Shown: positions 1 through 8,885 of the stretch, one piece after another
Numbering within the stretch: position 1 is the stretch's first letter
Layout: the number at the start of each line of letters is the position of its first letter
From: Actinocorallia herbida
GTDB lineage: Bacteria; Actinomycetota; Actinomycetes; Streptosporangiales; Streptosporangiaceae
Length of the DNA stretch: 64,000 bases
Direction: 5' to 3'
NCBI RefSeq assembly: GCF_003751225.1
Contig: NZ_RJKE01000001.1
Coordinates: forward strand, 9,672,001 to 9,736,000
Translations under genes and position numbers: made by a program
The notes under the pieces: generated by a model
The model's database searches: none
Told to the model about the DNA's origin: nothing
Seen by the model: the letters and a program-made list of their open reading frames with translations, nothing else

Positions 1-1
1 C

Positions 2-334
2 GCGGTCGGCCACGGGCTGCGCGACCGCGCAGCGGCCCGGACGGCCTGGGCGATGGACGCCTGCCGCCTCACCGACCACGCCGACGTCAGCCCCTACAAG
101 CTCAGCAGGGGCCTGCGCCAGCTCCTCGGCATCGCCGCCGTCCTGATCCCCGAGGAGACCCGCCTGCTCCTCCTGGACGAGCCGGAACGACACCTCGACG
201 CCCGGGCCCGCGCCTGGCTGGTCGACACCCTCACCGCACGGCGCGCCTCGGGGACCGCCATCCTGGCGGCCACCCACAGCCCCGAACTCCTCGCCGCAGC
301 CTCCACGACCATCGACCTCGGAGATCCCGGATGA
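2..334 (+). CDS. ABC transporter ATP-binding protein, C-terminal part (cut by window edge)
   Basis: The reading frame is open from the first bases, so this is the last 110 residues of a longer nucleotide-binding protein. A degenerate signature motif (KLSRGLRQ) is followed by a canonical Walker B (LLLLDEP) with its catalytic glutamate, a D-loop (HLDAR) and an H-loop histidine (AATHSPE). This is the expected order for the helical and second half of an ABC ATPase. Its TGA overlaps the next gene's start in ATGA, so it is translationally coupled to a multi-pass membrane protein that is probably its permease. The substrate cannot be read from the sequence. Confidence 0.85.
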   Translation, partial: AVGHGLRDRAAARTAWAMDACRLTDHADVSPYKLSRGLRQLLGIAAVLIPEETRLLLLDEPERHLDARARAWLVDTLTARRASGTAILAATHSPELLAAASTTIDLGDPG

Positions 335-1854
335 CCCCGCCCGCGTTGGATGAGACGAGGGCGGTGCTCGCGCTGGTGCGCGGCGGGCGCAGGCGGGCGC
401 GGCGAGGCGGCGTCGCCTACCAGGTCTATGTGGGCGTGCTCGTGGCGGCGGTCGCAGGGCCGACGGCGTGGGCCTCGGTCCGGGACGCGCTGGAGAGCAC
501 GGCGGATCCTGGGCGGGCCGTGGCGCTGGCGCCCTTCGCGGTGGCCGTGACGGCACTGGCCGTGCTCTGGGGATCGGTGCGCGAGGGCGTCCTGCGCGGG
601 CCCGTCTCGGTGGACGCGGCGGTGATCGACTGGGTGCTGCCGTCGCCCGTCCGGTGGGAGACGGTGCTCGGTTCGGCGTTCGCCCGGGGCGTCGCCGTGC
701 GCGCCGCGGCGGGCGCGGCCTTGTGCCTCATCGTGCTCTTCGTCCTGTGGCGGACGGTTCTACCGCTGCCTCCGGTGCCGGGAGCGGCCCTGGCCACCAG
801 CGCGCTCGCGGGAGCTCTCCTTGGCACCCTGAGCGCGGCGCTCAGAGCGTCGGGGCCGACCTGGATACGACGCTCCTGGTACGCGGCGCTGCTCCTGTTG
901 CTCGCCAGTGCAGCGGCCCTCGCGTGGAAGGGCGTGCCCGGCGCGTCCGGCGCTCTGTGGTCGGGTCCCTGGGGCTGGGCGGCGCAGGGCGTCGTCGGGG
1001 AGCCGTCCGCCTGGGCGGGGCTCGCCGCACTGGCCGTCGTGACGGTCTGCGCGCTCGTCTTCGCGGCGCGGCGCCTTTCGTCGCGCACCTTCGGTGAGCT
1101 GAGGCGGGGCGCCGAGCTGACGGGCGGACTCAAGGCCGGGTTGTGGCTGGTCGACCCCGGTTGGGCCGCGGGGACCGGAGAGACGGCGCGCGCCGACTTC
1201 TCGGCCTCCGTCCGGGTTCCGCTGCCGACGCTGCCTGTGCTCGCCCCGGCCTGGCGCGATCTCGTCACGCTCCTTCGGGACGTCGACCGGCTGCTCAGGT
1301 CGGCGGTCCTGACCGTGCTCGCGCTCCTCGCGGCGCAGTCGCCGGGGCCGGCGGGCGTCGCCGCGTCCTGCGGGCTGCTCTACCTCGCGGTGTCGGCGCT
1401 GACGGAGGGGGCGCGGTCCTGCGCGGGGGACCCCGGCCGCACCAGATACCTGCCGCTGCGTCCAGAAACATTGGCGCTGGCCTTCGGGCTGACCCCGCTG
1501 GCCGTCGCCGGGACGCTGACCGCGGTCGGCGCGGCCGCCCTGGCGGGCCTGGGCGCGGATCCGGCCGGGCTCGCCCGTGTCGCCCTCCTGCTCCCGGCCG
1601 CGGTGGCGACCGCCCTGGCCGGGGCCTACCGAGGCTTCCTCCCTCAGGCCGCCTTGACGGGGATCGACACCCCCTTCGGCAACAGCGTCCCTTTCCAGGT
1701 CGCGTTCTGGCATGGCGCGGGGCCGGTCACGCTCACGGTGATCGCCCTCGTCGCGCTGCCCGGCGGCCCCGCGGGCGCGGCCTGGCTCGCGGCCGGCACC
1801 GCGCTCGCGGCGCTCTGGGCAGCGCGCCGCGGCGCCCGAGCGCTCACCGCCTGA
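331..1854 (+). CDS. Multi-pass membrane protein, likely ABC permease partner (DUF6297-like)
   Basis: This 507-residue protein begins in an ATGA overlap with the upstream ATPase. At least ten hydrophobic segments are spread along its length, for example around residues 30-50, 68-85, 125-145, 155-170, 180-200, 330-350, 375-395 and 480-500. The loops are rich in arginine and alanine. I see no enzyme motif. The length, topology and coupling to an ATPase fit the actinobacterial putative permeases annotated DUF6297; that family name is from memory and not proven here. The pair probably forms an exporter of unknown substrate. Confidence 0.7.
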   Translation: MTPPALDETRAVLALVRGGRRRARRGGVAYQVYVGVLVAAVAGPTAWASVRDALESTADPGRAVALAPFAVAVTALAVLWGSVREGVLRGPVSVDAAVIDWVLPSPVRWETVLGSAFARGVAVRAAAGAALCLIVLFVLWRTVLPLPPVPGAALATSALAGALLGTLSAALRASGPTWIRRSWYAALLLLLASAAALAWKGVPGASGALWSGPWGWAAQGVVGEPSAWAGLAALAVVTVCALVFAARRLSSRTFGELRRGAELTGGLKAGLWLVDPGWAAGTGETARADFSASVRVPLPTLPVLAPAWRDLVTLLRDVDRLLRSAVLTVLALLAAQSPGPAGVAASCGLLYLAVSALTEGARSCAGDPGRTRYLPLRPETLALAFGLTPLAVAGTLTAVGAAALAGLGADPAGLARVALLLPAAVATALAGAYRGFLPQAALTGIDTPFGNSVPFQVAFWHGAGPVTLTVIALVALPGGPAGAAWLAAGTALAALWAARRGARALTA

Positions 1855-1952
1855 CCGCCGCCGTCGGGCGGACCACCCCGCGTGCGGCCTGACCTGGTGG
1901 GGGATCGGGGAGTTGCCCACAGGGCCTGAAGCGTGGGTTGCGGTGTTCGGCA

Positions 1953-1958
1953 TAGCAT
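1953..1958 (+). promoter_or_regulatory. -10-like hexamer of kdpD (leaderless start)
   Basis: TAGCAT ends 6 nt before the ATG at 1965. No Shine-Dalgarno sequence lies in that gap, so transcription probably begins at or next to the start codon. Confidence 0.45.
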
Positions 1959-1964
1959 TTCGGC

Positions 1965-4826
1965 ATGGCCAGGGGGCAGTTGCGGATCTTTCTGGGCGCC
2001 GCTCCCGGGGTGGGCAAGACCTACGCGATGCTCGCGGAGGGGCGGCGCAGGCTTGAGAGGGGGACCGATGTCGTCATCGGGTATCTGGAAGGGCACGACA
2101 GGCCTCGCACGCTCGCGATGGCCGAAGGGCTCGAAGTCGTCCCGCGCCGCGAGGTGGGGTACCGCGGCGCCGTATTGAGCGAGATGGACGTCGCGGCGGT
2201 CATCGCGCGGGCGCCCCGGGTGGCGCTGGTCGACGAGTTGGCGCACACGAACGTGCCGGGCGCCGGAGCCGCGAAGCGGTGGCAGGACGTCGAGCGGATC
2301 CTCGAGGCGGGGATCGACGTGGTGACCACCGTGAACATCCAGCATCTGGAGTCGATGAACGATGTCGTCGCGCAGATCACGGGGGTGGCGCAGCACGAGA
2401 CGGTGCCGGACGAGGTGGTGCGCCGGGCCGATCAGATCGACCTCGTCGACATGGCGCCGGAGGCGCTCCGGCGCAGGATGGCGCACGGGGAGATCTACGC
2501 CCCGGAGAACGTCGACGCGGCCCTGTCGAACTACTTCCGTGTCGGGAACCTGACGGCGCTGCGCGAGCTCGCGCTGCTGTGGCTCGCGGGCAAGGTCGAC
2601 GAGCAGCTGGCCGGATACCGGGCGGCCCACGGCATCGGCGGTACCTGGGAGGCGCGTGAACGGGTCGTCGTGGCGCTCACCGGAGGGCCGGAGGGCGAGA
2701 CGCTGATCCGGCGCGCCGCGCGTATCGCCGCGCGCGGCAAGGGCGCCGATCTGCTGGCCGTGCACGTCACCCGGGGAGACGGCCTCGCGGGGGCCGGGCC
2801 CGCCTCCCTGACACGGCTGCGGGAGCTGGCCGAGAGCATGGGGGCGACCTACCACCAGGTCGTGGGAGACGACGTGCCACGCGCGCTGCTGGACTTCGCG
2901 CGGGCGGTGAACGCGACCCAGCTCGTGCTGGGCGTGTCACGGCGCGGCAGGTTCGCGCAGCTCCTGTCGCCGGGCGTCGGGGTGACCACCACCTCGCTGT
3001 CGGGGCCGATCGACGTGCACATGGTCACGCACGAGCACGTCGGCCGCAGCCGTCCAAGGGCCGCCCCGGCCGGGCTCGCGCCGGGCCGGAAGGCGCTGGG
3101 GTTCCTGCTGGCGCTGGTGGGACTGCCCCTGCTGACCTGGGGCCTGTCCGCGCTGCGCGGGTCGCTGGGGCTGCCGAGCGACATCCTCTTCTACCTCGCG
3201 GCGGTCGTGGCGGTGGCGCTGACGGGTGGGCTGTGGCCCGCGCTGTTCGCCGCCGTCGGCGGGTTCGGCCTGCTCACCTACTACTTCACCGAGCCGTTCC
3301 ACGCCCCGGGAATCGCCGACCCGGACGATCTCATCGCGCTCGTGGTGTTCATCCTCGTCGCGGTCGGCGTCAGCACGGTCGTCCACCTGGCGGCCCGGCG
3401 CTCCCGCGAGGCCGCCCGTCTCGGCGCGGACGCCGAGCTCCTGTCCACCCTCGCCGGAGACGTCCTGCGCGGAGAGCACGCCGTCGGCCTCCTCCTGCAC
3501 CGCCTCCGCGAGACCTTCTCCCTGGAGTCCGCCACGCTCCTGGAACGCGTCCCCGAACCCGCCCCCACCCACCGCGGCCCCACCTCTCCCACACCCGAGC
3601 CGCCGATCCGTCCATCGCCACGAGACGCACCGAACCCGCCCACCACGCCGACGCCTCCCTCCACGACGGACGGCCCGAGCACTCCCCACGCCGGCCCGCC
3701 GAACGCGCAGGACGGGTCGGCGGGCGCTCCTGCGGAGGTCCGCCCAAGCGAGCCCGAGGTCGGGCCGGTGTCTTCGGGTGGGGCGACGAAGGCGTCAGCC
3801 GGGTCTGTGGGGGGCCGTCCCAGCGCGGTCGAGGTCGGGCTGGCGGATTCGGGTGGGGTGACAGGCTTTGATGGGGTTTCGGGTGGGGGGCGGGGGTGGC
3901 GGGTGGTGGCCACGGATGGGGGGAGGCCGTGTACGGAGCCGGGGGAGGCGGATACGGAGGTGGTGGTGGAGGAGGGGCTGGTGCTGGCGTTGCGGGGGCG
4001 GATCCTGCCTGCGGGGGATCGGCGGATCCTTGAGGCGTTCGCGGTGCAGACGGGGGCCGCTTTGCGAAGGCGGAGGCTGGAGGCCGAGGCCGAGCGGGCC
4101 CGGCCCCTGGAGGCGGTCGACCGGATGCGCTCGGCCCTGCTCAACGCCGTCAGCCACGACCTGCGCACCCCGCTGGCCTCGGCGAAGGCAGCGGTGGAGA
4201 GCCTGCGCTCGCCGACCGTGGTGTGGACGGACGAGGAACGGGCCGAACTCGCCGACACCGCCGCCGCGTCACTCGACCGCCTCGACCGGCTGGTGGCGAA
4301 CCTGCTGGACATGAGCAGGCTCCAGGCGGGCGCGCTCGGGATGATGGTCGGTCCCGTGGCGCTGGAGGACGCGGTGCCCCGCGCGCTGGACGAACTCGGT
4401 GCGCCACCGGGCGTCGTGCGCGTCGGCCTGCCCGCGGACCTGCCCGAGGTCCTCGCGGACCCGTCCCTGCTGGCGCGGATCCTGGTGAACCTCGTGGCGA
4501 ACGCGCTGCGGTACAGCCCACCGGACGCCCCCGTGCTGATCACCGCGGGGACGATCCGGGACCGGGTGGAGCTGCGCGTCGCCGACCGGGGCCCGGGTCT
4601 GCCCGCCGCCGACAGGGAACGTGTCTTCCTTCCGTTCCAGCGGCTCGACGACCGCGGCGGCGGCGATCACCGGGGCGTCGGCCTCGGTCTCGCGCTGTCC
4701 CGCGGCCTGGCCGAGGCGATGGGCGGCGCCCTCATCCCCGAGGACACTCCGGGCGGCGGCCTCACCATGATCGTCTCTCTCCCGGCGATCTCCCCACCCC
4801 CACCCCACGACACCGCCGTCACCTGA
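1965..4826 (+). CDS. kdpD: KdpD-type sensor histidine kinase with an extra low-complexity insert
   Basis: This 953-residue membrane sensor kinase of the KdpD family normally controls the K+ ATPase operon kdpFABC. Residues 1-210 are the KdpD domain with Walker A (APGVGKTYAM) and Walker B (VALVDELAHTN). A UspA-like domain spans about 227-350, four transmembrane helices (DUF4118) 370-480, a GAF-like region about 490-690, the phospho-acceptor H731 in SHDLRTPL, and an HATPase domain with N-box NLVANALRYSP. Residues about 529-640 are a Pro/Gly/Ser-rich insert splitting the GAF region and containing a 25-residue tandem duplication (75 bp unit, 3741-3890). That makes the protein longer than the usual 840-900 residues. 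kdpE follows, but no kdpFABC genes are in the window. Confidence 0.93.
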   Translation: MARGQLRIFLGAAPGVGKTYAMLAEGRRRLERGTDVVIGYLEGHDRPRTLAMAEGLEVVPRREVGYRGAVLSEMDVAAVIARAPRVALVDELAHTNVPGAGAAKRWQDVERILEAGIDVVTTVNIQHLESMNDVVAQITGVAQHETVPDEVVRRADQIDLVDMAPEALRRRMAHGEIYAPENVDAALSNYFRVGNLTALRELALLWLAGKVDEQLAGYRAAHGIGGTWEARERVVVALTGGPEGETLIRRAARIAARGKGADLLAVHVTRGDGLAGAGPASLTRLRELAESMGATYHQVVGDDVPRALLDFARAVNATQLVLGVSRRGRFAQLLSPGVGVTTTSLSGPIDVHMVTHEHVGRSRPRAAPAGLAPGRKALGFLLALVGLPLLTWGLSALRGSLGLPSDILFYLAAVVAVALTGGLWPALFAAVGGFGLLTYYFTEPFHAPGIADPDDLIALVVFILVAVGVSTVVHLAARRSREAARLGADAELLSTLAGDVLRGEHAVGLLLHRLRETFSLESATLLERVPEPAPTHRGPTSPTPEPPIRPSPRDAPNPPTTPTPPSTTDGPSTPHAGPPNAQDGSAGAPAEVRPSEPEVGPVSSGGATKASAGSVGGRPSAVEVGLADSGGVTGFDGVSGGGRGWRVVATDGGRPCTEPGEADTEVVVEEGLVLALRGRILPAGDRRILEAFAVQTGAALRRRRLEAEAERARPLEAVDRMRSALLNAVSHDLRTPLASAKAAVESLRSPTVVWTDEERAELADTAAASLDRLDRLVANLLDMSRLQAGALGMMVGPVALEDAVPRALDELGAPPGVVRVGLPADLPEVLADPSLLARILVNLVANALRYSPPDAPVLITAGTIRDRVELRVADRGPGLPAADRERVFLPFQRLDDRGGGDHRGVGLGLALSRGLAEAMGGALIPEDTPGGGLTMIVSLPAISPPPPHDTAVT
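3741..3890 (+). repeat. Imperfect 75-bp tandem duplication inside kdpD
   Basis: Two adjacent 75-bp units (3741-3815 and 3816-3890) align without gaps. They share AGCG..., GAGGTCGGG and TTCGGGTGGGG blocks and encode two diverged 25-residue units with a common PS..EVG...SGG pattern. The duplication lies in the linker of the sensor kinase. Being an exact multiple of three, it keeps the frame. Confidence 0.75.
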
Positions 4827-4998
4827 CGGTCCACCCACGGGGAGATACAGGCAGGCGGCGATTCTGTGGTCTCTCCCTCGATCCGCCGCAGCGCCGGGCG
4901 GTCCGCCCGCTCGCAAAGCCGGGCGGATGCGGAGTGGGGGTGCGATGGGGCGGGGAATAAGGTGAGGTGGCGGGGGATTTGCGGGTGGGGGAGGGGCC

Positions 4999-5673
4999 AT
5001 GACGCGGGTGCTGGTGGTGGATGACGAGCCGCAGCTGGTGCGGGCGCTGCGGATCAATCTGCGGGCGCGGGGGTTCGAGGTGGAGACGGCCGAGGACGGG
5101 ACGGGGGCGCTGCGGCTGGCGGGCACGTTCGAGCCGGATCTCGTGGTGCTGGACCTGGGCCTGCCCGACCTCGACGGGGTCGAGGTGATCCACGGTCTGC
5201 GGGGGTGGACCGACGTGCCGGTGATCGTGCTGTCGGGGAGGTCGGGGAGCCGCGACAAGGTCGACGCGCTGGAGGCGGGGGCCGACGACTATGTGACCAA
5301 GCCGTTCAACATCGAGGAGCTGATCGCGCGGATCCGCGCGGTGACCCGGCGGACCGCGCAGGGGGAGACCGCGGCGCGCGCCCGCATCGGGAACGTGGAG
5401 GTCGACCTCGCGGACAAGACCGCGGCGGGCCCGGACGGGGCGGTGCGGCTCACTCCCACCGAATGGCACCTGCTGGAGGTCCTGCTCCGCAATCCCGGCA
5501 AGCTGGTCACCCAGCAGCATCTGCTCAAGACCGTCTGGGGCCCTTCGTACCTGCGGGAGACGCACTACCTGCGGCAGTACATGGTCCAGCTCCGCCGCAA
5601 GCTCGAACCGGACCCGGCCCACCCCCGGCACCTCCTCACCGAACCGGGCATGGGCTACCGCTACCAGCCCTGA
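4999..5673 (+). CDS. kdpE: KdpE-type response regulator (OmpR family)
   Basis: This 224-residue DNA-binding response regulator is the partner of the upstream kinase. The receiver domain (1-115) shows the acidic pair D8/D9, phospho-acceptor D52 in VVLDLGLP, and the conserved lysine in YVTKPF. A winged-helix OmpR/PhoB output domain follows (about 130-224; LTPTEWHLLEVL, GPSYLRETHYLRQY, GMGYRY). In characterised systems KdpE activates kdpFABC; here its targets lie outside the window. A 172-bp gap containing no further gene separates it from kdpD. GGGAGGGG sits just before the ATG. Confidence 0.95.
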   Translation: MTRVLVVDDEPQLVRALRINLRARGFEVETAEDGTGALRLAGTFEPDLVVLDLGLPDLDGVEVIHGLRGWTDVPVIVLSGRSGSRDKVDALEAGADDYVTKPFNIEELIARIRAVTRRTAQGETAARARIGNVEVDLADKTAAGPDGAVRLTPTEWHLLEVLLRNPGKLVTQQHLLKTVWGPSYLRETHYLRQYMVQLRRKLEPDPAHPRHLLTEPGMGYRYQP

Positions 5674-5736
5674 CCCGTCAGCGCCCGTCTCCGGTGTCCG
5701 GTGTCCGGCCCGAGTGGAGGTCGGGTTCGGGGGAGG

Positions 5737-6630
5737 TCAGGAGTGGTGGGCGGGGATGGGGAGGATGCCTTCGGACAGCTGGCGGGTGCGGGAGGCGGTC
5801 CAGAGGCGGTGCCAGCGGGCGTCGAGGTAGCGGTCCAGGCGGGAGGAAGGGGGCCTGGGGTTGCCGGGGAAGGAGTGGGAGCGGGAGAACTCCTTGGCGA
5901 GGCGGTCCGGGTCGAGGACGTGGGCGGCCCAGACGGCGGCCGTCTCGGGGTCGTGGACGAGCTCCTCGTAGTCGAGGAAGGCGACGCGGTCGAGGGGGAG
6001 GCGGGCGGTGGCGCGCAGCATGCCGAAGACGCGCAGGCGCAGGTTCCAGCGGCCGAGGAAGGAGAGGAAGGCGGCGCCCGGACGGGTGAGCTGGGCGCGG
6101 ATGGCGAGGCGCACGAACAGGCTGCGGTCGGTGAGCGCCATGCCGTAGGCGGTGCTGCGGGCGCCGCGGGCGAGGGCGCGGTCGGCGCTGCCGTAGATTC
6201 CGGAGAGGGGGCGGCGGGACAGGATGATCTTCGCGTCGGGGAAGCTTTCGAGCAGCAGCGCCTCACGCCCGGTGTCGGACGGGTTCTTCAGCACCGCGAC
6301 GCCCGCGCGCTCCTCGATCTCCGCGGCGATCCGGCGCAGCAGGCCGGCGCCGCGCGGATGGAAGCGCGAGGTGAGGCGCGAGGAGACCTTCTGGTCGACG
6401 AGAAGCCAGCCGTACTCCTCGGGCGTGGCGCCGGTGACGGGCCTGGCGTCGACGCCCCGGTCGACGGGTTCCGGCGCCTCCACGAGGGCGGTCAATCGCG
6501 AGGACAGGCCGGGGGAGCCGTGCCGGATGAGGTCGCCGACGGTGAAGGGTGTCCCTCCGGACGCGGCCGCGACCGCCTCCAGCAGCACCGTGGTGCCGCT
6601 GCGGTTGAAGCCGCTGACAAAGATGATCAA
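5737..6630 (-). CDS. Sulfotransferase family protein
   Basis: This 297-residue protein starts with the PAPS-binding 5'-phosphosulfate loop GFNRSGTT right after a short hydrophobic strand, as in P-loop sulfotransferases. A second conserved region (about 100-125; KNPSDTGREALLLESFPDAKIILSRRP) matches the 3'-phosphate binding strand-loop with its Arg and Ser. The acceptor cannot be deduced. The start is a TTG supported by GGAGG five bases upstream; no ATG alternative keeps the P-loop. It is transcribed away from an AT-rich 190-bp region with a perfect inverted repeat. The neighbours give no pathway. Confidence 0.8.
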   Translation of the reverse strand: MIIFVSGFNRSGTTVLLEAVAAASGGTPFTVGDLIRHGSPGLSSRLTALVEAPEPVDRGVDARPVTGATPEEYGWLLVDQKVSSRLTSRFHPRGAGLLRRIAAEIEERAGVAVLKNPSDTGREALLLESFPDAKIILSRRPLSGIYGSADRALARGARSTAYGMALTDRSLFVRLAIRAQLTRPGAAFLSFLGRWNLRLRVFGMLRATARLPLDRVAFLDYEELVHDPETAAVWAAHVLDPDRLAKEFSRSHSFPGNPRPPSSRLDRYLDARWHRLWTASRTRQLSEGILPIPAHHS

Positions 6631-6765
6631 GTAGGCCTCCGGATGTGTGGTGCGGGCACACGGGGGAGCGCGCGAGGAGACTTCGCGTCGTGATCATCAA
6701 ATCTCGGATGCCGGACGCCGGTCTAGCCACGTTACTGATAAATTTCACACTATTACGACGCGGTT

Positions 6766-6796
6766 CGTTTGACATGTTGTGGTTAATTGTCAAACG
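6766..6796. promoter_or_regulatory. Perfect 9-bp inverted repeat in AT-rich intergenic DNA
   Basis: CGTTTGACA and TGTCAAACG are separated by 13 nt. The surrounding 6690-6800 is markedly AT-rich for this window. It lies between the exported-protein gene (ending at 6824) and the sulfotransferase gene (starting at 6630), both on the minus strand. It could be an operator or promoter element of the sulfotransferase gene, since it contains TTGACA on the minus strand, or a weak terminator of the upstream gene. No U-tract follows. Confidence 0.5.
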
Positions 6797-6823
6797 TCCG
6801 GTTTCCGGGCCGTCCGTATCGGC

Positions 6824-7378
6824 CTATGAGACCCGGTTTCTGGAGCAACCTTCCTTCGGCCGGTCCGCGTTCTCGGCGATCGCGTGATAAACGGTCATCT
6901 TCCCGTGCAGTTCCATCGCGACCGCGCACTTCACGGGAAGGCCGCGCAGCCCGTGGACCGGGGTGCCGACGGGCACGAACGGCGCGGACCCATCGGGATA
7001 AGGGTGCGGCTCCATGGCGAGATCGGCGGATCCCGTCGACGGCACGCTGCACGTGATCTCGCCGAGTGCCCCCGACACTCGCCCGGGCTCGACGAGTTCG
7101 AGCTTTCCTTCCGGTCCCCACGCCGTGTACTGCCGCCCGTCGAACCACAGGAACGGCACCCAGTCGATCTGCGCGTCGCCCACGCCCGTCGGGCAGCCCC
7201 GTGCGTCGAGGATCGGCGGGCTCAGCGCCTCCGGCCACCCGAGCGGGCGCGGGACCAGATCGGCCCGCACACCCCCGGCGAACCCGCCCGCGGCCACCAG
7301 GGGCACCGCCGCCGCCACCGCGGCCCACCGCCGCCAGGACCACCGGCGGAACGACCTTGCCCGGCGCGCTGCCGCCAT
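6824..7378 (-). CDS. Putative exported or membrane-anchored protein, unknown function
   Basis: This 184-residue protein has a strongly basic N-terminus (RRARSFRRWSWRRW) followed by one hydrophobic segment (about residues 18-34), giving a signal peptide or membrane anchor, and then a soluble domain. Three cysteines (in ARGCPTG, ITCSV and VKCAV) lie in the extracytoplasmic part, with another near the C-terminus, so disulfides are possible. The ATG at 7378 is preferred over the GTG nine bases upstream because a near-perfect GGGAGGTGATC Shine-Dalgarno sits about 8 nt before it. I do not recognise the family. A divergent CBS-domain gene begins at 7572. Confidence 0.65.
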   Translation of the reverse strand: MAAARRARSFRRWSWRRWAAVAAAVPLVAAGGFAGGVRADLVPRPLGWPEALSPPILDARGCPTGVGDAQIDWVPFLWFDGRQYTAWGPEGKLELVEPGRVSGALGEITCSVPSTGSADLAMEPHPYPDGSAPFVPVGTPVHGLRGLPVKCAVAMELHGKMTVYHAIAENADRPKEGCSRNRVS

Positions 7379-7571
7379 GACGATCACCTCCCGCTTCTGG
7401 GACGGAATCCGGCGCCCCGGGCGTTGCAGAAGACGGACGATCAGTCGTAACCACGAGGGGCGACCGTCCGTTTATCCTGGGCAGCGAGACAACATGGAGA
7501 GGAGGGCTGGTGTCCGTGGACTCGGACCCCGGTCATAGACGGGGGCGGCCGAAGGCTCGGGAGGTGGGCCG

Positions 7572-8885
7572 GTGACGGTCGCGCTCGGTCTTCTCGCGGT
7601 CGTCCTGCTGACCGCAGCCACGGGGTACTTCGTGGCCCAGGAGTTCGCTTACGTCACCGCCGACAGGCTCGCCCTGCAAGAGGCGGCCAGGGAAGGTGAC
7701 AAGAAGGCGGCGAGAGCCGTCAAGGTGCTCGAGCACCTGTCGTTCATGCTGTCGGGCGCCCAGCTCGGCATCACGGTGACGACGCTGGTGGTCGGCTTCA
7801 TCGCCAAGCCCGCGATCGCCGGAGTGATCGAACCGCTGCTCGGCCCGCTCGGGGTGCCCGAGGCGATGGCCGCCGGGATCTCCCTGGGCATCGCGTTCGT
7901 GCTCGCCATCGTCGTCCAGATGATCCTCGGCGAGCTCTTCCCCAAGAACCTCTCCCTCGCCAAGCCCGAGACGCTGGCCAGGGTCCTCGCGCCCTCGACG
8001 CTGGTGTACCTCAAGCTGGCCCGCCCGGTGATCGTGCTGTTCGACTCCGCGGCGAACCGGCTCCTGCGCGCGGTCGGCATCGAGCCCGTCGAGGAACTGC
8101 ACCACGGCGCGACGCTGGAGGAGCTGGGGCACATCATCGGCGAGTCCGAGAAGCATCTCGCGCACGATCACGTGGACCTGCTGGAGCGGGCGCTGGTCTT
8201 CTCCGACCGGACCGCGAGCAACGCGATGGTCCCGCGCGTCGACGTCACCACGATCGAGGCGTCGGCGACCATCTCGGAGATCACCGAGGTGATCGCCAGA
8301 CAGGGCCACACCCACTATCCGGTCGTCGGCGAGCGCGTCGACGACATCGTCGGAGTCATCGGGCTGCCGGAGCTGATGCCGGTGCCCGACGGCGACCCCA
8401 GGCTCGCGGGCGACCTCGCCCGGCCCGCCCTGGTGGTGCCCACCAGCCTGGCGCTCCCCGCGGTCTTCGCCCAGATGCGGGCCTGCGGCGACGAGATCGC
8501 CTGTGTGATCGACGAGTACGGCGGCTTCGCCGGGCTGATCACGCTGGAGGACGTCGCCGAGGAACTGGTCGGCGAGATCTCCGACGAGGACGACGGCGAC
8601 GAGCCGCTCGCCCGGGTGATCAACGGCTGGTGGCACACCGACGCGGGCCTGCGGATCGACGAGATCGCGCAGCTCACCGGGCTGCACCTGCCCGAGGGCG
8701 ACTACGACACCGTGGCCGGCCTGCTCCAGCAGCGGCTCGGCCGGATCGCCGGTCCCGGCGACCTGATCGAGGCGGACGGCCTGGCGATCGAGGTCATCTC
8801 CGTCGACCACCATGTCGCGGAGAAGATCAGACTGCGGTCCGTGCCCGTCGCGGCCGCGGAGCCGGTCAGGGAGGGCGCGCGATGA
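7572..8885 (+). CDS. Hemolysin-family / CNNM transmembrane protein with CBS pair
   Basis: This 437-residue protein of the HlyC/CorC (CNNM/DUF21) family is probably an integral membrane Mg2+/divalent-cation transport or regulatory protein. DUF21 with about four membrane helices spans 1-190 (VAQEFAYV, LSGAQLGITVTTLVVG, ILGELFPKNLSLAKPE). A CBS pair follows at about 205-335 (NAMVPRVDV, HTHYPVVGE, DEYGGFAGLITLEDV). A C-terminal CorC_HlyC domain ends the protein (about 345-430, GDYDTVAGLLQQRLGRI). The start is GTG with GGGAGG upstream. It overlaps its paralogue downstream in ATGA, so the two are co-translated. The historical name hemolysin does not imply toxin activity. Confidence 0.9.
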   Translation: MTVALGLLAVVLLTAATGYFVAQEFAYVTADRLALQEAAREGDKKAARAVKVLEHLSFMLSGAQLGITVTTLVVGFIAKPAIAGVIEPLLGPLGVPEAMAAGISLGIAFVLAIVVQMILGELFPKNLSLAKPETLARVLAPSTLVYLKLARPVIVLFDSAANRLLRAVGIEPVEELHHGATLEELGHIIGESEKHLAHDHVDLLERALVFSDRTASNAMVPRVDVTTIEASATISEITEVIARQGHTHYPVVGERVDDIVGVIGLPELMPVPDGDPRLAGDLARPALVVPTSLALPAVFAQMRACGDEIACVIDEYGGFAGLITLEDVAEELVGEISDEDDGDEPLARVINGWWHTDAGLRIDEIAQLTGLHLPEGDYDTVAGLLQQRLGRIAGPGDLIEADGLAIEVISVDHHVAEKIRLRSVPVAAAEPVREGAR

